The notes beneath the pieces were generated by a model, which had not been told where the DNA came from, made no database searches, and worked only from the letters and a program-made list of their open reading frames with translations. The position numbers were made by a program, and so were the translations under genes. Shown here piece by piece: positions 15,834-23,641 of a stretch of 39,547 nucleotides of DNA (position 1 is its first letter; the number at the start of each line of letters is the position of its first letter). This stretch comes from Bacteroidales bacterium (lineage in GTDB: Bacteria; Bacteroidota; Bacteroidia; Bacteroidales; Muribaculaceae): NCBI GenBank assembly GCA_004553485.1, contig SFLG01000010.1:1-39547 (forward strand), given 5' to 3'.

Positions 15834-17309
15834 ATGACGCGCAAAAGACACTATCTGAGCTATCGGTGGAAAATCTTCATGCCCATGCTGGTGGGCCTGT
15901 GGATTTTTATTCCCGCGCTGGCGGTGTGGCAGTCGTACCGCGAGACGGAGATACGGCGCAGCTACGTCGACGCCCAGCTCGAGATGGTGAACCGCCGCGT
16001 CATCGATGAGCTGGAGCAGAGCCGCGAGGAGCTGGCCACCGACTTCCTCTTCTTTGTGCACCAGTACTACCGTGACTCGCCCAACCTGAGCGACATCCGC
16101 GTGACAATCTACGACAAGAACTGGGACGTCATACAGTCGATGGGCCCGACCATCATGCTCAACAAACCCGAGCAGGCCGAGGTAATCGGGGGCATCGTCG
16201 AGCGTGACGCGCGAGTGGCCAGCCTGCGCGGGCAGCCCTTCATCTTCCGTGGCTCCAAAGCCTCGGACGGCTCGTACTACGTCGTCTCGGCCGTGCCGGT
16301 GAACGACAACATGAAAAAGGCGCTCGAGGGCGGACGCACCGCCATCTGGGCGGTCATCCTCGGCATGGCGTTGCTGATGTCGGTGGCGATATACTACTCG
16401 AGCCGCTATCTTGCCAAGGGTCTGAGCCTGCTGCGCCGGTATGCCGAGCGTGCGGCGTCCGACCCCGACTTTATCCCCGGAACGGGCTTCCAGAACGACG
16501 AGATAGGCGAGATAGCCAACCAGATCATCACCATCTACAACGAGCGCACCAAGGCTAAAAAACGTCTTGACCACGAGCACCAGGTGGCCCTGAAGGCCAT
16601 CGAGGAGAAGGCGCTGCAGAAGCGCCAGCTCACCAACAATATCAACCACGAGCTGAAGACGCCTATCGGCGTCATCAAGGGATACCTCGACACCATCTGC
16701 GACACCGACGACCTCGACCCCGAGGTGCGCGAGCACTTCATCGTCAAGGCGCGCGACTACGCCAACCGCCTGGCCGTCCTCATCAGCGACGTCTCGGCCA
16801 TCACGCGTCTGGCCGAGGGCGGCAACATGATCAACACCGAAAACATCGACTTCCACGACTTCAGCTTCCAGTTCGCCAAAGAAATCAAGGAGAGTGGCGT
16901 GCTGGGGCACATGGAGTTTATCGCCGACATCCCCGACGGCACGGAGGTGCGCGGCAACATCGGCCTGCTCAACGGTATGCTGATGAACCTCGCGCGCAAC
17001 TCGGCCAACTACTCGTGCGGCACCACCTGCATCCTCGAGTGCATCGGCCTCACCGACGACGGCACGAAGTACGAGTTCTCGTTCTACGACGACGGCGTGG
17101 GCGTGCCCGAGGACTCGCTGCCGCACCTGTTCGAGCGCTTCTATCGTGTCGACACGGGCCGGTCGCGCAAAAACGGCGGCTCGGGCCTGGGCCTGTCCCT
17201 GGTCTACAACACCATCACCGCCCTCGGCGGCACCATTCGATGTCTCAATCGCGAGGATGCCGGTCTGGAGTTCCGCTTCACCCTCCCCCGCGCCTCACGC
17301 CGCAAATAA
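15834..17309 (+). CDS. Membrane sensor histidine kinase, partner of the 15086 regulator
   Basis: 491 residues. Transmembrane helices lie near 13-32 and 168-187, with about 135 residues outside between them. A HAMP-like linker and coiled coil (190-262) follow, then the HisKA box NNINHELKTPIGVI with His272. The ATPase domain has MLMNLARNSANYS (Asn385/389), DDGVGVPE (Asp420), LFERFYRVD and GGSGLGLSL (448-456). All catalytic motifs are intact. Regulator and kinase are one operon with a one-base gap. No target gene can be assigned; the divergent secreted protein and downstream GH97 gene are only neighbours. Confidence 0.93.
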   Translation: MTRKRHYLSYRWKIFMPMLVGLWIFIPALAVWQSYRETEIRRSYVDAQLEMVNRRVIDELEQSREELATDFLFFVHQYYRDSPNLSDIRVTIYDKNWDVIQSMGPTIMLNKPEQAEVIGGIVERDARVASLRGQPFIFRGSKASDGSYYVVSAVPVNDNMKKALEGGRTAIWAVILGMALLMSVAIYYSSRYLAKGLSLLRRYAERAASDPDFIPGTGFQNDEIGEIANQIITIYNERTKAKKRLDHEHQVALKAIEEKALQKRQLTNNINHELKTPIGVIKGYLDTICDTDDLDPEVREHFIVKARDYANRLAVLISDVSAITRLAEGGNMINTENIDFHDFSFQFAKEIKESGVLGHMEFIADIPDGTEVRGNIGLLNGMLMNLARNSANYSCGTTCILECIGLTDDGTKYEFSFYDDGVGVPEDSLPHLFERFYRVDTGRSRKNGGSGLGLSLVYNTITALGGTIRCLNREDAGLEFRFTLPRASRRK

Positions 17310-17598
17310 CCTCGGCGCGCCCTCAGGCCGCCTCATCGAAAACACCGACAACCCCTCCATGTGCCGCACCCAGGTCACCCTCCACCTCGACCTACCCATC
17401 GACACCCTTCTCACCACCCCCCTGGCTAACCACCACATCATCCTCCCAGGCCATATTTAACCCCGCGGGCCGGCACAGGACGGCCGGCCTGGTGGCGCAA
17501 GCTGAAGCTTGCCCACTGAACTGGGAGGCACGGGGCGTGGCCTGTCGGATGTCGGTGGATGAGGGGAAGGGGAGAGACCTCCCCCCTGAGGGGGAGGG
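17310..17598. other. Gap between kinase and GH97 gene, with a possible 33-codon frame
   Basis: The first 150 bases are C-rich and contain a short frame from ATG 17359 to TAA 17460 with no recognisable product. Then come CCGGC dyads at 17467-17490, a REP palindrome at 17495-17528, and a CCTCCCCC/GGGGGAGG hairpin at about 17578-17599 that may end the convergent GH97 transcript. I see nothing else. Confidence 0.4.
17495..17528. repeat. REP palindrome, GCAAGC family (copy b)
   Basis: GCAAGC-TGAA-GCTTGC followed by CCACTGAACTGGGAGG, two changes from the flank consensus CCACAGAACCGGGAGG. It lies in a convergent gene gap. Confidence 0.8.
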
Positions 17599-19704
17599 TC
17601 AGTCGAGGGGTTTGATGGAGATGGCGAAACCGCCGCCGGGGGCTGAGGTGAGCTTGAGGCGGGTTTTGGAGTCGATTTTTTTCTTGGTGATGGTGTAGGC
17701 CTGGGGGTTGGTCAGGTAGTGGGCGTCGGGGGCGTCGGCGTAGATGGTGGCTTCGTATTTGCGGCCTTTGTCGAGGAAGTCGAAGGTGATTTCGCTCTTG
17801 TGGCCGTCGGCGGAGATGCCTCCGACAAACCAGTTGTCGGTGCCTTTGGCTTTGCGGGCGGCGGTGATGTACTGGGCGGGTTCGGCTTCGAGGTAGATGC
17901 TGCGGTCCCAGTCTACGGCGACGTCTTTGATGAACTGGAAGGCGTCGAGGAAGCGGTTATATACTTCGGGGATGTCGGCGGCCATCTGCAGGGGGCTGTA
18001 CATGGTGACGTAGAGGGCGAGCTGGCGGCAGATGGTGGTGTTGACGTGGGAGGTCTTTTTGGGGTTGAACTTGCTGAGGTCGTTCTCGAAGATGCCGGGG
18101 GTGTAGTCCATTGGGCCGCCCTGCAGGCGTGTGAAGGGGAGGATGCAGGTGTGGCTGGTGCTGTTGCTGGCCAGCGACTCGTACTCGGTGCCGCGGGCGC
18201 TCTCGTTGCCGATGAGGTTGGGGTAGGTGCGGCACAGGCCGGTGGGACGGACGGCCTCGTGGGCGTTGACCATGATGCCCTGTTTGGCGGCCTCGGTGAC
18301 GGCGTAGAGGTAGTGGTTGTTCATCCACTGGCCGTAGTGGTGCTCGCCGCGGGGCAGGATGTCGCCGACGTATCCGCTCTTGACGGCGTTGTAGCCGAGG
18401 CGTTTCATCAGGTTGTAGGCATCGTGCATGTGGCGCTCGTAGTTGCGCACCGAGCTTGATGTCTCGTGGTGCATCATCAGTCTGACGCCTTTTGAGTGGG
18501 CGTACTCGTTGAGCATTTCGATGTCGAAGTCGGGGTAGGGGGTCTGGAAGTCAAAGACGTAGTCTTTTTTGTTGCCAGACCAGTCTTCCCAGCCGATGTT
18601 CCATCCCTCGACGAGCACTTGGTCGAAGCCGTGCTCGGCGGCGAAGTCGATGTACTTCTTGACGTTGTCGTTGTTGGCGGGGTGCACGCCGTTGGGTTTG
18701 ACCTTGGTGTAGTCGAGGCTGTCGAGCTTGACCGAGGGGAGGTCCCAGGTGTAGGCCCAGGGCTTGTCGTGGCCTATCATCTCCCACCATACGCCCACGT
18801 ACTTGATGGGCTTGATCCACGATGTGTCGGTGTACTTGCAGGGGTCGTTGAGGTTGAGGATGAGGTTAGAGGCAAGGATGTCGCGGGCGTCGTCGCTTAC
18901 CATCACTGTGCGCCAGGGCGTTTTGCAGGGCGACTGCAGGTAGCCCTTCTTGCCCTGGGCGTCGGGGGTGAGCCAGGATGTGAAGACAAAGTTTTTGTCG
19001 TCGAGGTTGAGGTGCATGCACGAGTAGTCCACCAGCGCTGCCTCGTGCAGGTTGATGTAGATGCCGTCGTCGGTCTTGAGCTGGAGCGAGGTCTGCACGC
19101 CCGTGGGCGAGAACTGCTGCTGCGAGAGGACGTGCTCGGGGTTTTTGGCGTTGTTGATGCCGCGGATTTCGCTGAGGCGGCTCTGCGTGTACTCGTACTC
19201 CTGGGTGTCGTAGTCGCCGATAATCCACCAGGCGGTGATGTCGCCGGGCATGGCGAACTCGGTGCGCTCGTCGGTGAGGACAAAGTAGTTGAGGTTGCGC
19301 TGCTGGGGGAATTCGTAGCGGAATCCCACGCCGTCGTCGTATACGCGGAAGCGGATGTTGACCGTGCGGTCGTTGGCGGGCTGGCGCAGGGTGGCCACCA
19401 TCTCGTTGTAGTGGTTGCGGATGTGGCTGTTCTCGCCCCAGACGGGCTGCCAGGTCTCGTCAAAGGTGGAAGTCTGGGTGCCGGCGAGCTCGAAGCCGTC
19501 GAGCAGGTCGGGAGCGTTGTCGAGGTCGAGGCCCATGCGCGAGGGCAGGATTACGGCCTTGCCCTTGTACTGGACCGAGTAGACGGGCACGCCGTCTACC
19601 ACATTGAAGTCGGCCACGACGTTGCCGTCGGGCGAAGCCGTCTTGATGGCCCGGGCCGGGAGCATGACGCCGGCGCAGGCGATGAGTATGCAAAGTTTTT
19701 TCAT
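17599..19704 (-). CDS. GH97 alpha-glucosidase, inverting SusB type
   Basis: 701 residues from ATG 19704; the frame extends upstream only to a TTG. A signal peptide (about 1-19, ending PARA) implies a periplasmic enzyme. The N-terminal beta-sandwich (about 25-270) is followed by a (beta/alpha)8 barrel and a C-terminal beta domain. Glu169, Glu366, Glu414 (MHHET), Glu483 (NAHE) and Glu507 (ARGTEYE) have exactly the spacing of the SusB residues I recall as E194, E391, E439, E508 and E532. Retaining GH97 members carry an Asp where this one has Gly444 (VKSGY). So an inverting, calcium-dependent alpha-glucosidase acting on maltooligosaccharides is likely. No susC/susD pair is adjacent. Confidence 0.9.
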   Translation of the reverse strand: MKKLCILIACAGVMLPARAIKTASPDGNVVADFNVVDGVPVYSVQYKGKAVILPSRMGLDLDNAPDLLDGFELAGTQTSTFDETWQPVWGENSHIRNHYNEMVATLRQPANDRTVNIRFRVYDDGVGFRYEFPQQRNLNYFVLTDERTEFAMPGDITAWWIIGDYDTQEYEYTQSRLSEIRGINNAKNPEHVLSQQQFSPTGVQTSLQLKTDDGIYINLHEAALVDYSCMHLNLDDKNFVFTSWLTPDAQGKKGYLQSPCKTPWRTVMVSDDARDILASNLILNLNDPCKYTDTSWIKPIKYVGVWWEMIGHDKPWAYTWDLPSVKLDSLDYTKVKPNGVHPANNDNVKKYIDFAAEHGFDQVLVEGWNIGWEDWSGNKKDYVFDFQTPYPDFDIEMLNEYAHSKGVRLMMHHETSSSVRNYERHMHDAYNLMKRLGYNAVKSGYVGDILPRGEHHYGQWMNNHYLYAVTEAAKQGIMVNAHEAVRPTGLCRTYPNLIGNESARGTEYESLASNSTSHTCILPFTRLQGGPMDYTPGIFENDLSKFNPKKTSHVNTTICRQLALYVTMYSPLQMAADIPEVYNRFLDAFQFIKDVAVDWDRSIYLEAEPAQYITAARKAKGTDNWFVGGISADGHKSEITFDFLDKGRKYEATIYADAPDAHYLTNPQAYTITKKKIDSKTRLKLTSAPGGGFAISIKPLD

Positions 19705-19888
19705 AAGGTGAAATTTAAGATTTTTCAACCGCGCTGTCGTTTTTCATCCGGTATCAGTCTCATCCGGCATAAAAGAGTTGAAGCATTAGCCCCATGGCTT
19801 AACCGTCAGCAACGACCAATCACCCGCAAAAATACTCAAAAAAAACCTCCCGCGCAAATCCTCGGCCCCCCTAACCGGCGCCTGCCCC
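19705..19888. other. Upstream gap of the GH97 gene
   Basis: This gap holds short CATCCGG repeats (19745-19770) and an AT-rich section with an A8 run near 19846. I find no convincing TAnnTTTG box on the minus strand close to the GH97 start, so its promoter is unassigned. Confidence 0.3.
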
Positions 19889-19921
19889 GGCAAGCTGAAG
19901 CTTGCCCACAGAACCGGGAGG
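19889..19921. repeat. REP palindrome, GCAAGC family (copy c, 3' of RAYT)
   Basis: GGCAAGC-TGAA-GCTTGCC then CACAGAACCGGGAGG. It is the copy downstream of the transposase gene, in the same orientation as copy d upstream of it. Confidence 0.85.
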
Positions 19922-19944
19922 GGAGGGCAAGAGTACACAGAGTG

Positions 19945-20046
19945 AGGCCCGGCAGGCTGACGGGGGAGGGAGCCGGGCCGGGCCAACGGGGGAGGGAGCC
20001 GGGCAGGTGAACGGGGGAGGGTGCCCGGGTGGGTTAACGGGGGAGG
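19945..20046. repeat. ~25-bp minisatellite, four units, ending in the RAYT stop codon
   Basis: Four units of 25-26 bp each end in AACGGGGGAGGG or a close variant, separated by CCGGGC-rich sequence. The last unit contains the TAA of the RAYT gene (20036-20034) and its last codons. Similar CTCCCCCGTTA sequence recurs upstream of the gene at 21262 and 21393. Confidence 0.8.
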
Positions 20047-21011
20047 AGGAGGGCGGTGCGGGGGGCAAGGGTGGCGATTTGGGAGGCGAGGGCGTTGAGC
20101 TCTTGGGCGTGGGTATAGTGCATGGTTTTGGGTGGGGCGGCGAATTCTTCGGTGCTGACGATGAGCAGGCGCCCTTCGGAGCAGAGGTCAAAGAGTTCTT
20201 TGTAGGGTTTCTGGCGATCGGTAAAGCGGTAGTCAACTATCAGGATTATTCCGGTGCCGTTTTTTATTGCCGCATCACGGTATTCTTTTTCATCGGGATT
20301 GATAAAGGGCGACACCAGTACGCCTCCACAACGTATGGTTTCGTTCCATTCTTTGATTTTGCGGTCAAGGTCGGGGGTGTGGCTCCTTACCCGGCTTATC
20401 TTTACAAATGATTTGACGGGGTTGTCGAGCAGAAAGAGGTTTCCGTAAAGACCGCACCGTTTTGCGCCCACTGCCAGCACCAGCTTGTGAAAAAAGTATT
20501 CGGGGTAAAGTCTCTTAACGAGATACCGCCTGGGGTTGTCGATGACGTAGTTGTAGAAAGCCTCTTTTGCACCGGCGCGGAAGACGATTTTATCGTTGAA
20601 GCCCGGCTCAAACATCGGCAAGTCTTCGGTGGCGAGCGCCGACAGCGGGTACCTTGTTTTGTAAGTGCGTGAACATTCAGCCTTGAACGCCGTCAGCATT
20701 GAGCCCAGGGGCTGTTCGGCCCTCTCCGTTACAAAGACCACGAAATGCAAATGGTCGGGCATTGCCACGCGGCAGAGAATGCTGAGGGCCGGATGATCGC
20801 GGGACAGCTTGTCCAGGCTCTCGTAAACAACCTTGCCGGCCGCCGAGAGCTCGACCAACGGCGAAACCTTTGAGCACCGTCGGTCAGCCGAAATGGAAGA
20901 GAACGGCGGCGCGTCCGGCGACTTCATCATCGTAATCAGGTATATGCACCGGCTGCGGTAGTCGTGCCCCCTGCACCGACGCTTCTGGCTATGGCGAAAA
21001 TCCGGTTCCAT
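20034..21011 (-). CDS. REP-associated tyrosine transposase (RAYT, Y1/TnpA_REP) with extra C-terminal domain
   Basis: 325 residues. The N-terminal part (about 15-170) is a Y1 HUH nuclease: GHDYRSRCIYLITMM at the first strand, the metal site MPDHLHFVV with His87 and His89, and YVIDNP with the catalytic Tyr155. It would nick single-stranded DNA beside a hairpin and form a 5' phosphotyrosine link. RAYTs are single-copy relatives of IS200/IS605 transposases that service REP palindromes. Residues about 200-315 are an additional domain (GGVLVSPFINPDEKE, IILIVDYRF, CSEGRLLIV) resembling a Rossmann/SLOG-like fold seen in other Bacteroidales RAYTs; this is from memory. Copies of one palindrome lie on both sides of the gene. 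The reading frame is intact, so it is probably functional. Confidence 0.85.
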   Translation of the reverse strand: MEPDFRHSQKRRCRGHDYRSRCIYLITMMKSPDAPPFSSISADRRCSKVSPLVELSAAGKVVYESLDKLSRDHPALSILCRVAMPDHLHFVVFVTERAEQPLGSMLTAFKAECSRTYKTRYPLSALATEDLPMFEPGFNDKIVFRAGAKEAFYNYVIDNPRRYLVKRLYPEYFFHKLVLAVGAKRCGLYGNLFLLDNPVKSFVKISRVRSHTPDLDRKIKEWNETIRCGGVLVSPFINPDEKEYRDAAIKNGTGIILIVDYRFTDRQKPYKELFDLCSEGRLLIVSTEEFAAPPKTMHYTHAQELNALASQIATLAPRTALLLPR

Positions 21012-21046
21012 AATTGGTTAAGGAGCAATGAACAGGCGGATTAATG

Positions 21047-21080
21047 GCGCAAGCTAAAGCTTGCTCATAGAACCGGGAGA
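21047..21080. repeat. REP palindrome, GCAAGC family (copy d, 5' of RAYT)
   Basis: GCAAGC-TAAA-GCTTGC then TCATAGAACCGGGAGA, slightly diverged. It lies 36 bases before the transposase start codon, inside its leader, where it could act on the gene's own expression. Confidence 0.8.
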
Positions 21081-21155
21081 CCCGGGCGCTGCGCTTAGTG
21101 GCAAAAGGGTAGCCCACATTGGCGGTTGCTCTATATTGCGGGTTGCCCTACATTG

Positions 21156-21163
21156 CAAAGGTA
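21156..21163 (-). promoter_or_regulatory. Promoter -7 box of the RAYT gene
   Basis: TACCTTTG on the minus strand. It leaves a leader of about 145 nt containing REP copy d and two GTTGC-CTA-ATTGC repeats (21125-21155). Confidence 0.5.
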
Positions 21164-21230
21164 ACGCATTTTAGTTGTACACACAAGCCAAACAGGCTTC
21201 CCCGCAAAAAAAGCAGCCAAACCTAACTCC

Positions 21231-21492
21231 GGCGGCCCAAAACGGCGCCGCGCTCCCCCGTTAGCCCGGTTAGGCACCTTCCCTTAACCCTTGCTCTTCC
21301 CTCCCGGTTCTGTGGGCAAGCTTCAGCTTGCCGGAGCAGGCACTGTTGGGTTTGCGAGCCCGGCGGCCCAAAACGGCGCCGCACTCCTCCGTTAACCCGG
21401 TTAGGCCCCAACCTTAACCCTTGCCCTTCCCTTCTGGTTCTGTGGGCAAGCTTCAGCTTGCCGGGGCGGGCGCTGTTTGGTTTGCCGAGCCT
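21231..21492. repeat. 131-bp tandem duplication carrying two inverted REP copies
   Basis: Units start at 21231 and 21362 with the same GGCGGCCCAAAACGGCGCCG. Each contains CTCCnCCGTTAnCCCGGTTAGG, then CGGTTCTGTGGGCAAGCTTC with the rest of the palindrome (21301-21334 and 21431-21464), and ends TTTGCnGAGCC. The order of CCCCCGTTA and the palindrome is the same as in the 3' flank of the RAYT gene read on its own strand. The unit therefore looks like a copied RAYT 3' end. Confidence 0.85.
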
Positions 21493-21497
21493 TAAGG

Positions 21498-21523
21498 TGT
21501 AAATATTCACCACTGGCAGATAT
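21498..21523. repeat. 26-bp dispersed repeat, copy 1
   Basis: TGTAAATATTCAC followed by CACTGGCAGATAT. The same 26 bases with one change occur at 25297-25322, 3.8 kb away, directly before a small pseudogene. Here nothing recognisable follows. Confidence 0.75.
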
Positions 21524-21565
21524 TCTTGACTGTAGGCCAAGAAAACCGGGCGCCCCTTAATTGGG

Positions 21566-21997
21566 TTAAATCCTCTCCTCAAGTTTTTTGATGTAAAGGT
21601 ATTTAGGGTAGCGTCCGAGGACGCAGAGGGTGACGGGGCATACCCAGATGCGGGTCATGCGGAAGCCGACGAAGTTGGTGGCGTCGTAGTGCGAGCCGCC
21701 GGTGAGCGACTTGTCGAGCTGGCGCAGTTCGGTGTGGCCGTCCACCTGTAATGGCGTTTCGGAGGGTATCACATGAATTGTCACGCGGTGGCGGCCTTCG
21801 GTGTCGAGGTAGGTGAGGAGGTCATCTGCTCCGGCAACCATCTCGAGGTTGTCGCGGTTGCCGTCCCACGGCATGTCGATGTACCAGCGGTCGTCGGGAT
21901 CCTGGACGAAGGTGAGAGTGTATTCGCCCCGGCCGTTGCTGAGGATACCTTTTACGAAGTGATGGATTGCGCGGAAGTTGTTGATGAAATCTGTCAT
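21566..21997 (-). CDS. Small conserved hypothetical protein (possibly DUF6717)
   Basis: 143 residues from ATG 21997. A longer frame would begin inside the promoter box at 22037, so the ATG is preferred. Visible motifs are RWYIDMPWDG, LEMVAGADDLL, LTGGSHYDA and a C-terminal VTLCVLGRYPKYLYIKKLEE. This pattern (W-Y-I-D, MVAGAD, V..LG.YPKYLYI) resembles the DUF6717 family of Bacteroidetes as I remember it. No signal peptide or membrane helix is present, so it is probably cytosolic. Function is unknown. Confidence 0.7.
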   Translation of the reverse strand: MTDFINNFRAIHHFVKGILSNGRGEYTLTFVQDPDDRWYIDMPWDGNRDNLEMVAGADDLLTYLDTEGRHRVTIHVIPSETPLQVDGHTELRQLDKSLTGGSHYDATNFVGFRMTRIWVCPVTLCVLGRYPKYLYIKKLEERI

Positions 21998-22036
21998 TTT
22001 CTTTTCTGTTTTAAGTTTAACTTTGATTTGACGATG

Positions 22037-22044
22037 CAAAATTA
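22037..22044 (-). promoter_or_regulatory. Promoter -7 box of the DUF6717-like gene
   Basis: TAATTTTG on the minus strand, 40 bases before ATG 21997. Confidence 0.5.
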
Positions 22045-22114
22045 CAAAGTTCAAGACCTGAAAAACAGAGTAAAAAATCTTGCGCAGATTTACGCAATCG
22101 CAGAATACTGTATA

Positions 22115-23002
22115 TCAAAGGAATAGTTCCATTGCAAAGGGGATGGGTTGTCCGGCGAAGTCGCGCATCAGTTTGTCGAAGGTGACGTTGTTCTGCGGAC
22201 CGCATTGATTTTCGCGGTCGGTATCAGGCAGGCGTCCGCAAAGACTTAGAACCGACAGCCCGAAATTGCGTTCGGCCTGGCTGAATCGTCCACCCCGGCG
22301 CAGCGATTTGTCGGTAGGCAGATAGTCGAGCAAAGTCTTTACGAGGTAATAGTCCAAAGCCCGGATTTTGTCGCGTGCCGATCCTTGCGTAAAGTCGTTG
22401 ACGAATGCGCTGCTATTCAGACGGCTGCGGTCGACTGCCTGAAACATTCTGACAATAAAGTTGTGATTGTTTATCCTGAAATGCTTGCTCCCGATGCACA
22501 CATCCATTGAAGCCGATTCATTGTCTGCACGTCCGAGCTCTTCTGTCAGCGCGTCAAATTGCTCCGTGCACGAGAATCTCAGATCGGAGCGAAGGCCGTA
22601 ATAATATTTGAGAAACAAAATGAACTCGAACACAGGTTCCGGCATGAGCCCGAGCCTGTCAATAGCCCGTTGCAACGGTTTGTGCTCCAGAAAACGGTCG
22701 TATCTGAGCCCGGTCTTGCGAAGAAACCGGTCCCTCTGATAGTAGAACCGAAGCTGCCATGCCTCAAGGGGGATGGCATATTCGTCCCAGTCGATATTCT
22801 GAAGAATATATGGCACAAGATAATACACTCGACGCTTGGTCTCTTCAGCCTCATCGGTAAAAGCCAGTTCAACCTGTCGGTTGAATTGGTCAACAACGGC
22901 AGAATCGAGTTTGTCGACAGATTTGGGCGAGACATCGCGGCGTATGATATCGTTGAAATAGACCGACGTAGTCTCTTGTATAGGTAATCCAGATTGTTCC
23001 AT
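22115..23002 (-). CDS. Hypothetical protein, function unknown
   Basis: 295 residues, soluble, no signal peptide. Composition is charged and aromatic with long predicted helices (YYLVPYILQNIDWDEY, AWQLRFYYQRDRFLRK, EFILFLKYYYGLRSDL). The C-terminal part has RINNHNFIVRMFQAVDRS and RDKIRALDYYLVKTLLDYL. I recognise no catalytic motif. It lies at the left edge of the AT-richer accessory zone and is transcribed alone. A TATCTTTG box is at 23098-23091 on its strand. Confidence 0.65.
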   Translation of the reverse strand: MEQSGLPIQETTSVYFNDIIRRDVSPKSVDKLDSAVVDQFNRQVELAFTDEAEETKRRVYYLVPYILQNIDWDEYAIPLEAWQLRFYYQRDRFLRKTGLRYDRFLEHKPLQRAIDRLGLMPEPVFEFILFLKYYYGLRSDLRFSCTEQFDALTEELGRADNESASMDVCIGSKHFRINNHNFIVRMFQAVDRSRLNSSAFVNDFTQGSARDKIRALDYYLVKTLLDYLPTDKSLRRGGRFSQAERNFGLSVLSLCGRLPDTDRENQCGPQNNVTFDKLMRDFAGQPIPFAMELFL

Positions 23003-23090
23003 CGAATATAATAATACAGTTTCGCTGCTTGTGGGAATCGTGGTAACGGGGTCCTAAATGGATGAACCCCTTGATACACACAAACCTCTG

Positions 23091-23098
23091 CAAAGATA
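23091..23098 (-). promoter_or_regulatory. Promoter -7 box of the gene at 22115
   Basis: TATCTTTG on the minus strand. It leaves a leader of about 80 nt. Confidence 0.55.
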
Positions 23099-23177
23099 GT
23101 AAAATTTGGCAAAGTCATCGCCTTGGCGCTTTGCCGAAGGCAAAGAACCCGGGCTATTTGAGTGCTAAAAAGCAATG

Positions 23178-23285
23178 GCCAAGAAAATTTCTCTTTTCTT
23201 AGCCATTGGTTATTAGGTGGGTATGTAAAATATTTTGCTTAGTATTCGTCTTCGTTGAAAAGACCCCACGCTTCTTTAAATCAGC
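23178..23285 (-). pseudogene. Remnant of a gene 3' end (…FNEDEY stop) with its terminator, copy 1
   Basis: On the minus strand a short open stretch ends KEAWGLFNEDEY and TAA (23241-23239). A terminator follows: AATGGCTAAGAAAA pairs with its near complement and ends in five T residues (to about 23178). The partial gene at the right end of the window ends SKEDFFFNEDEY. No start or upstream coding sequence remains. The flanking DNA has a repeated GCGCTTnGCCnnnGGCAAAGAACCCG at 23137-23150 and 23329-23355. Confidence 0.6.
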
Positions 23286-23607
23286 AAGTTACGCAATTTG
23301 CGATTAAAAGTGGACAAACTCATCGCTTTAGCGCTTCGCCTTCGGCAAAGAACCCGCGACATCTGAGGTCATAAAACGACACAGTGGTGTCAAATTCGAC
23401 AGGGACAAACAAATGAGTAAACGAATTATAAAGTATAGAATTTTGGAAAATCTATCAAGATGCAATATTCGGCAACTTTCAGTAAAAATACCATAGAAAA
23501 ATGAATTATCATACTCTTTAATCATATTGTATTGACAAAAAATGAATATTCTAACAGTATTTTCAGTTTTGTTTTTGCAAAATATGTAAATTGTGATTTT
23601 TTTTCAG
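23286..23607. other. AT-rich gap before the AAA ATPase gene
   Basis: No supported gene. It contains the second GCGCTTCGCC..GGCAAAGAACCC repeat (23329-23355) and then a strongly AT-rich run up to the promoter at 23608. Base composition changes sharply from the GC-rich DNA to the left. Confidence 0.4.
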
Positions 23608-23615
23608 TATCTTTG
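23608..23615 (+). promoter_or_regulatory. Promoter -7 box of the AAA ATPase gene
   Basis: TATCTTTG, 26 bases before the ATG at 23642. No -33 TTTG stands at the usual distance. Confidence 0.6.
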
Positions 23616-23641
23616 CCCTTTGAACAAAAATATCTATCGGT

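Noticed and set aside
15086..17309. Naming the two-component pair rprY/rprX
   Set aside because: The receiver sequence and linker do not match RprY closely enough from memory to justify the symbols.
17146..17460. 104-codon plus-strand frame overlapping the end of the kinase gene
   Set aside because: Most of it is out-of-frame kinase sequence. Only the last 33 codons are outside, with no recognisable product.
18496..20010. 504-codon plus-strand frame opposite the GH97 gene
   Set aside because: Same kind of antisense composition (Val/Gly/Asp/Glu). The GH97 reading frame carries all five catalytic-site glutamates at the right spacing.
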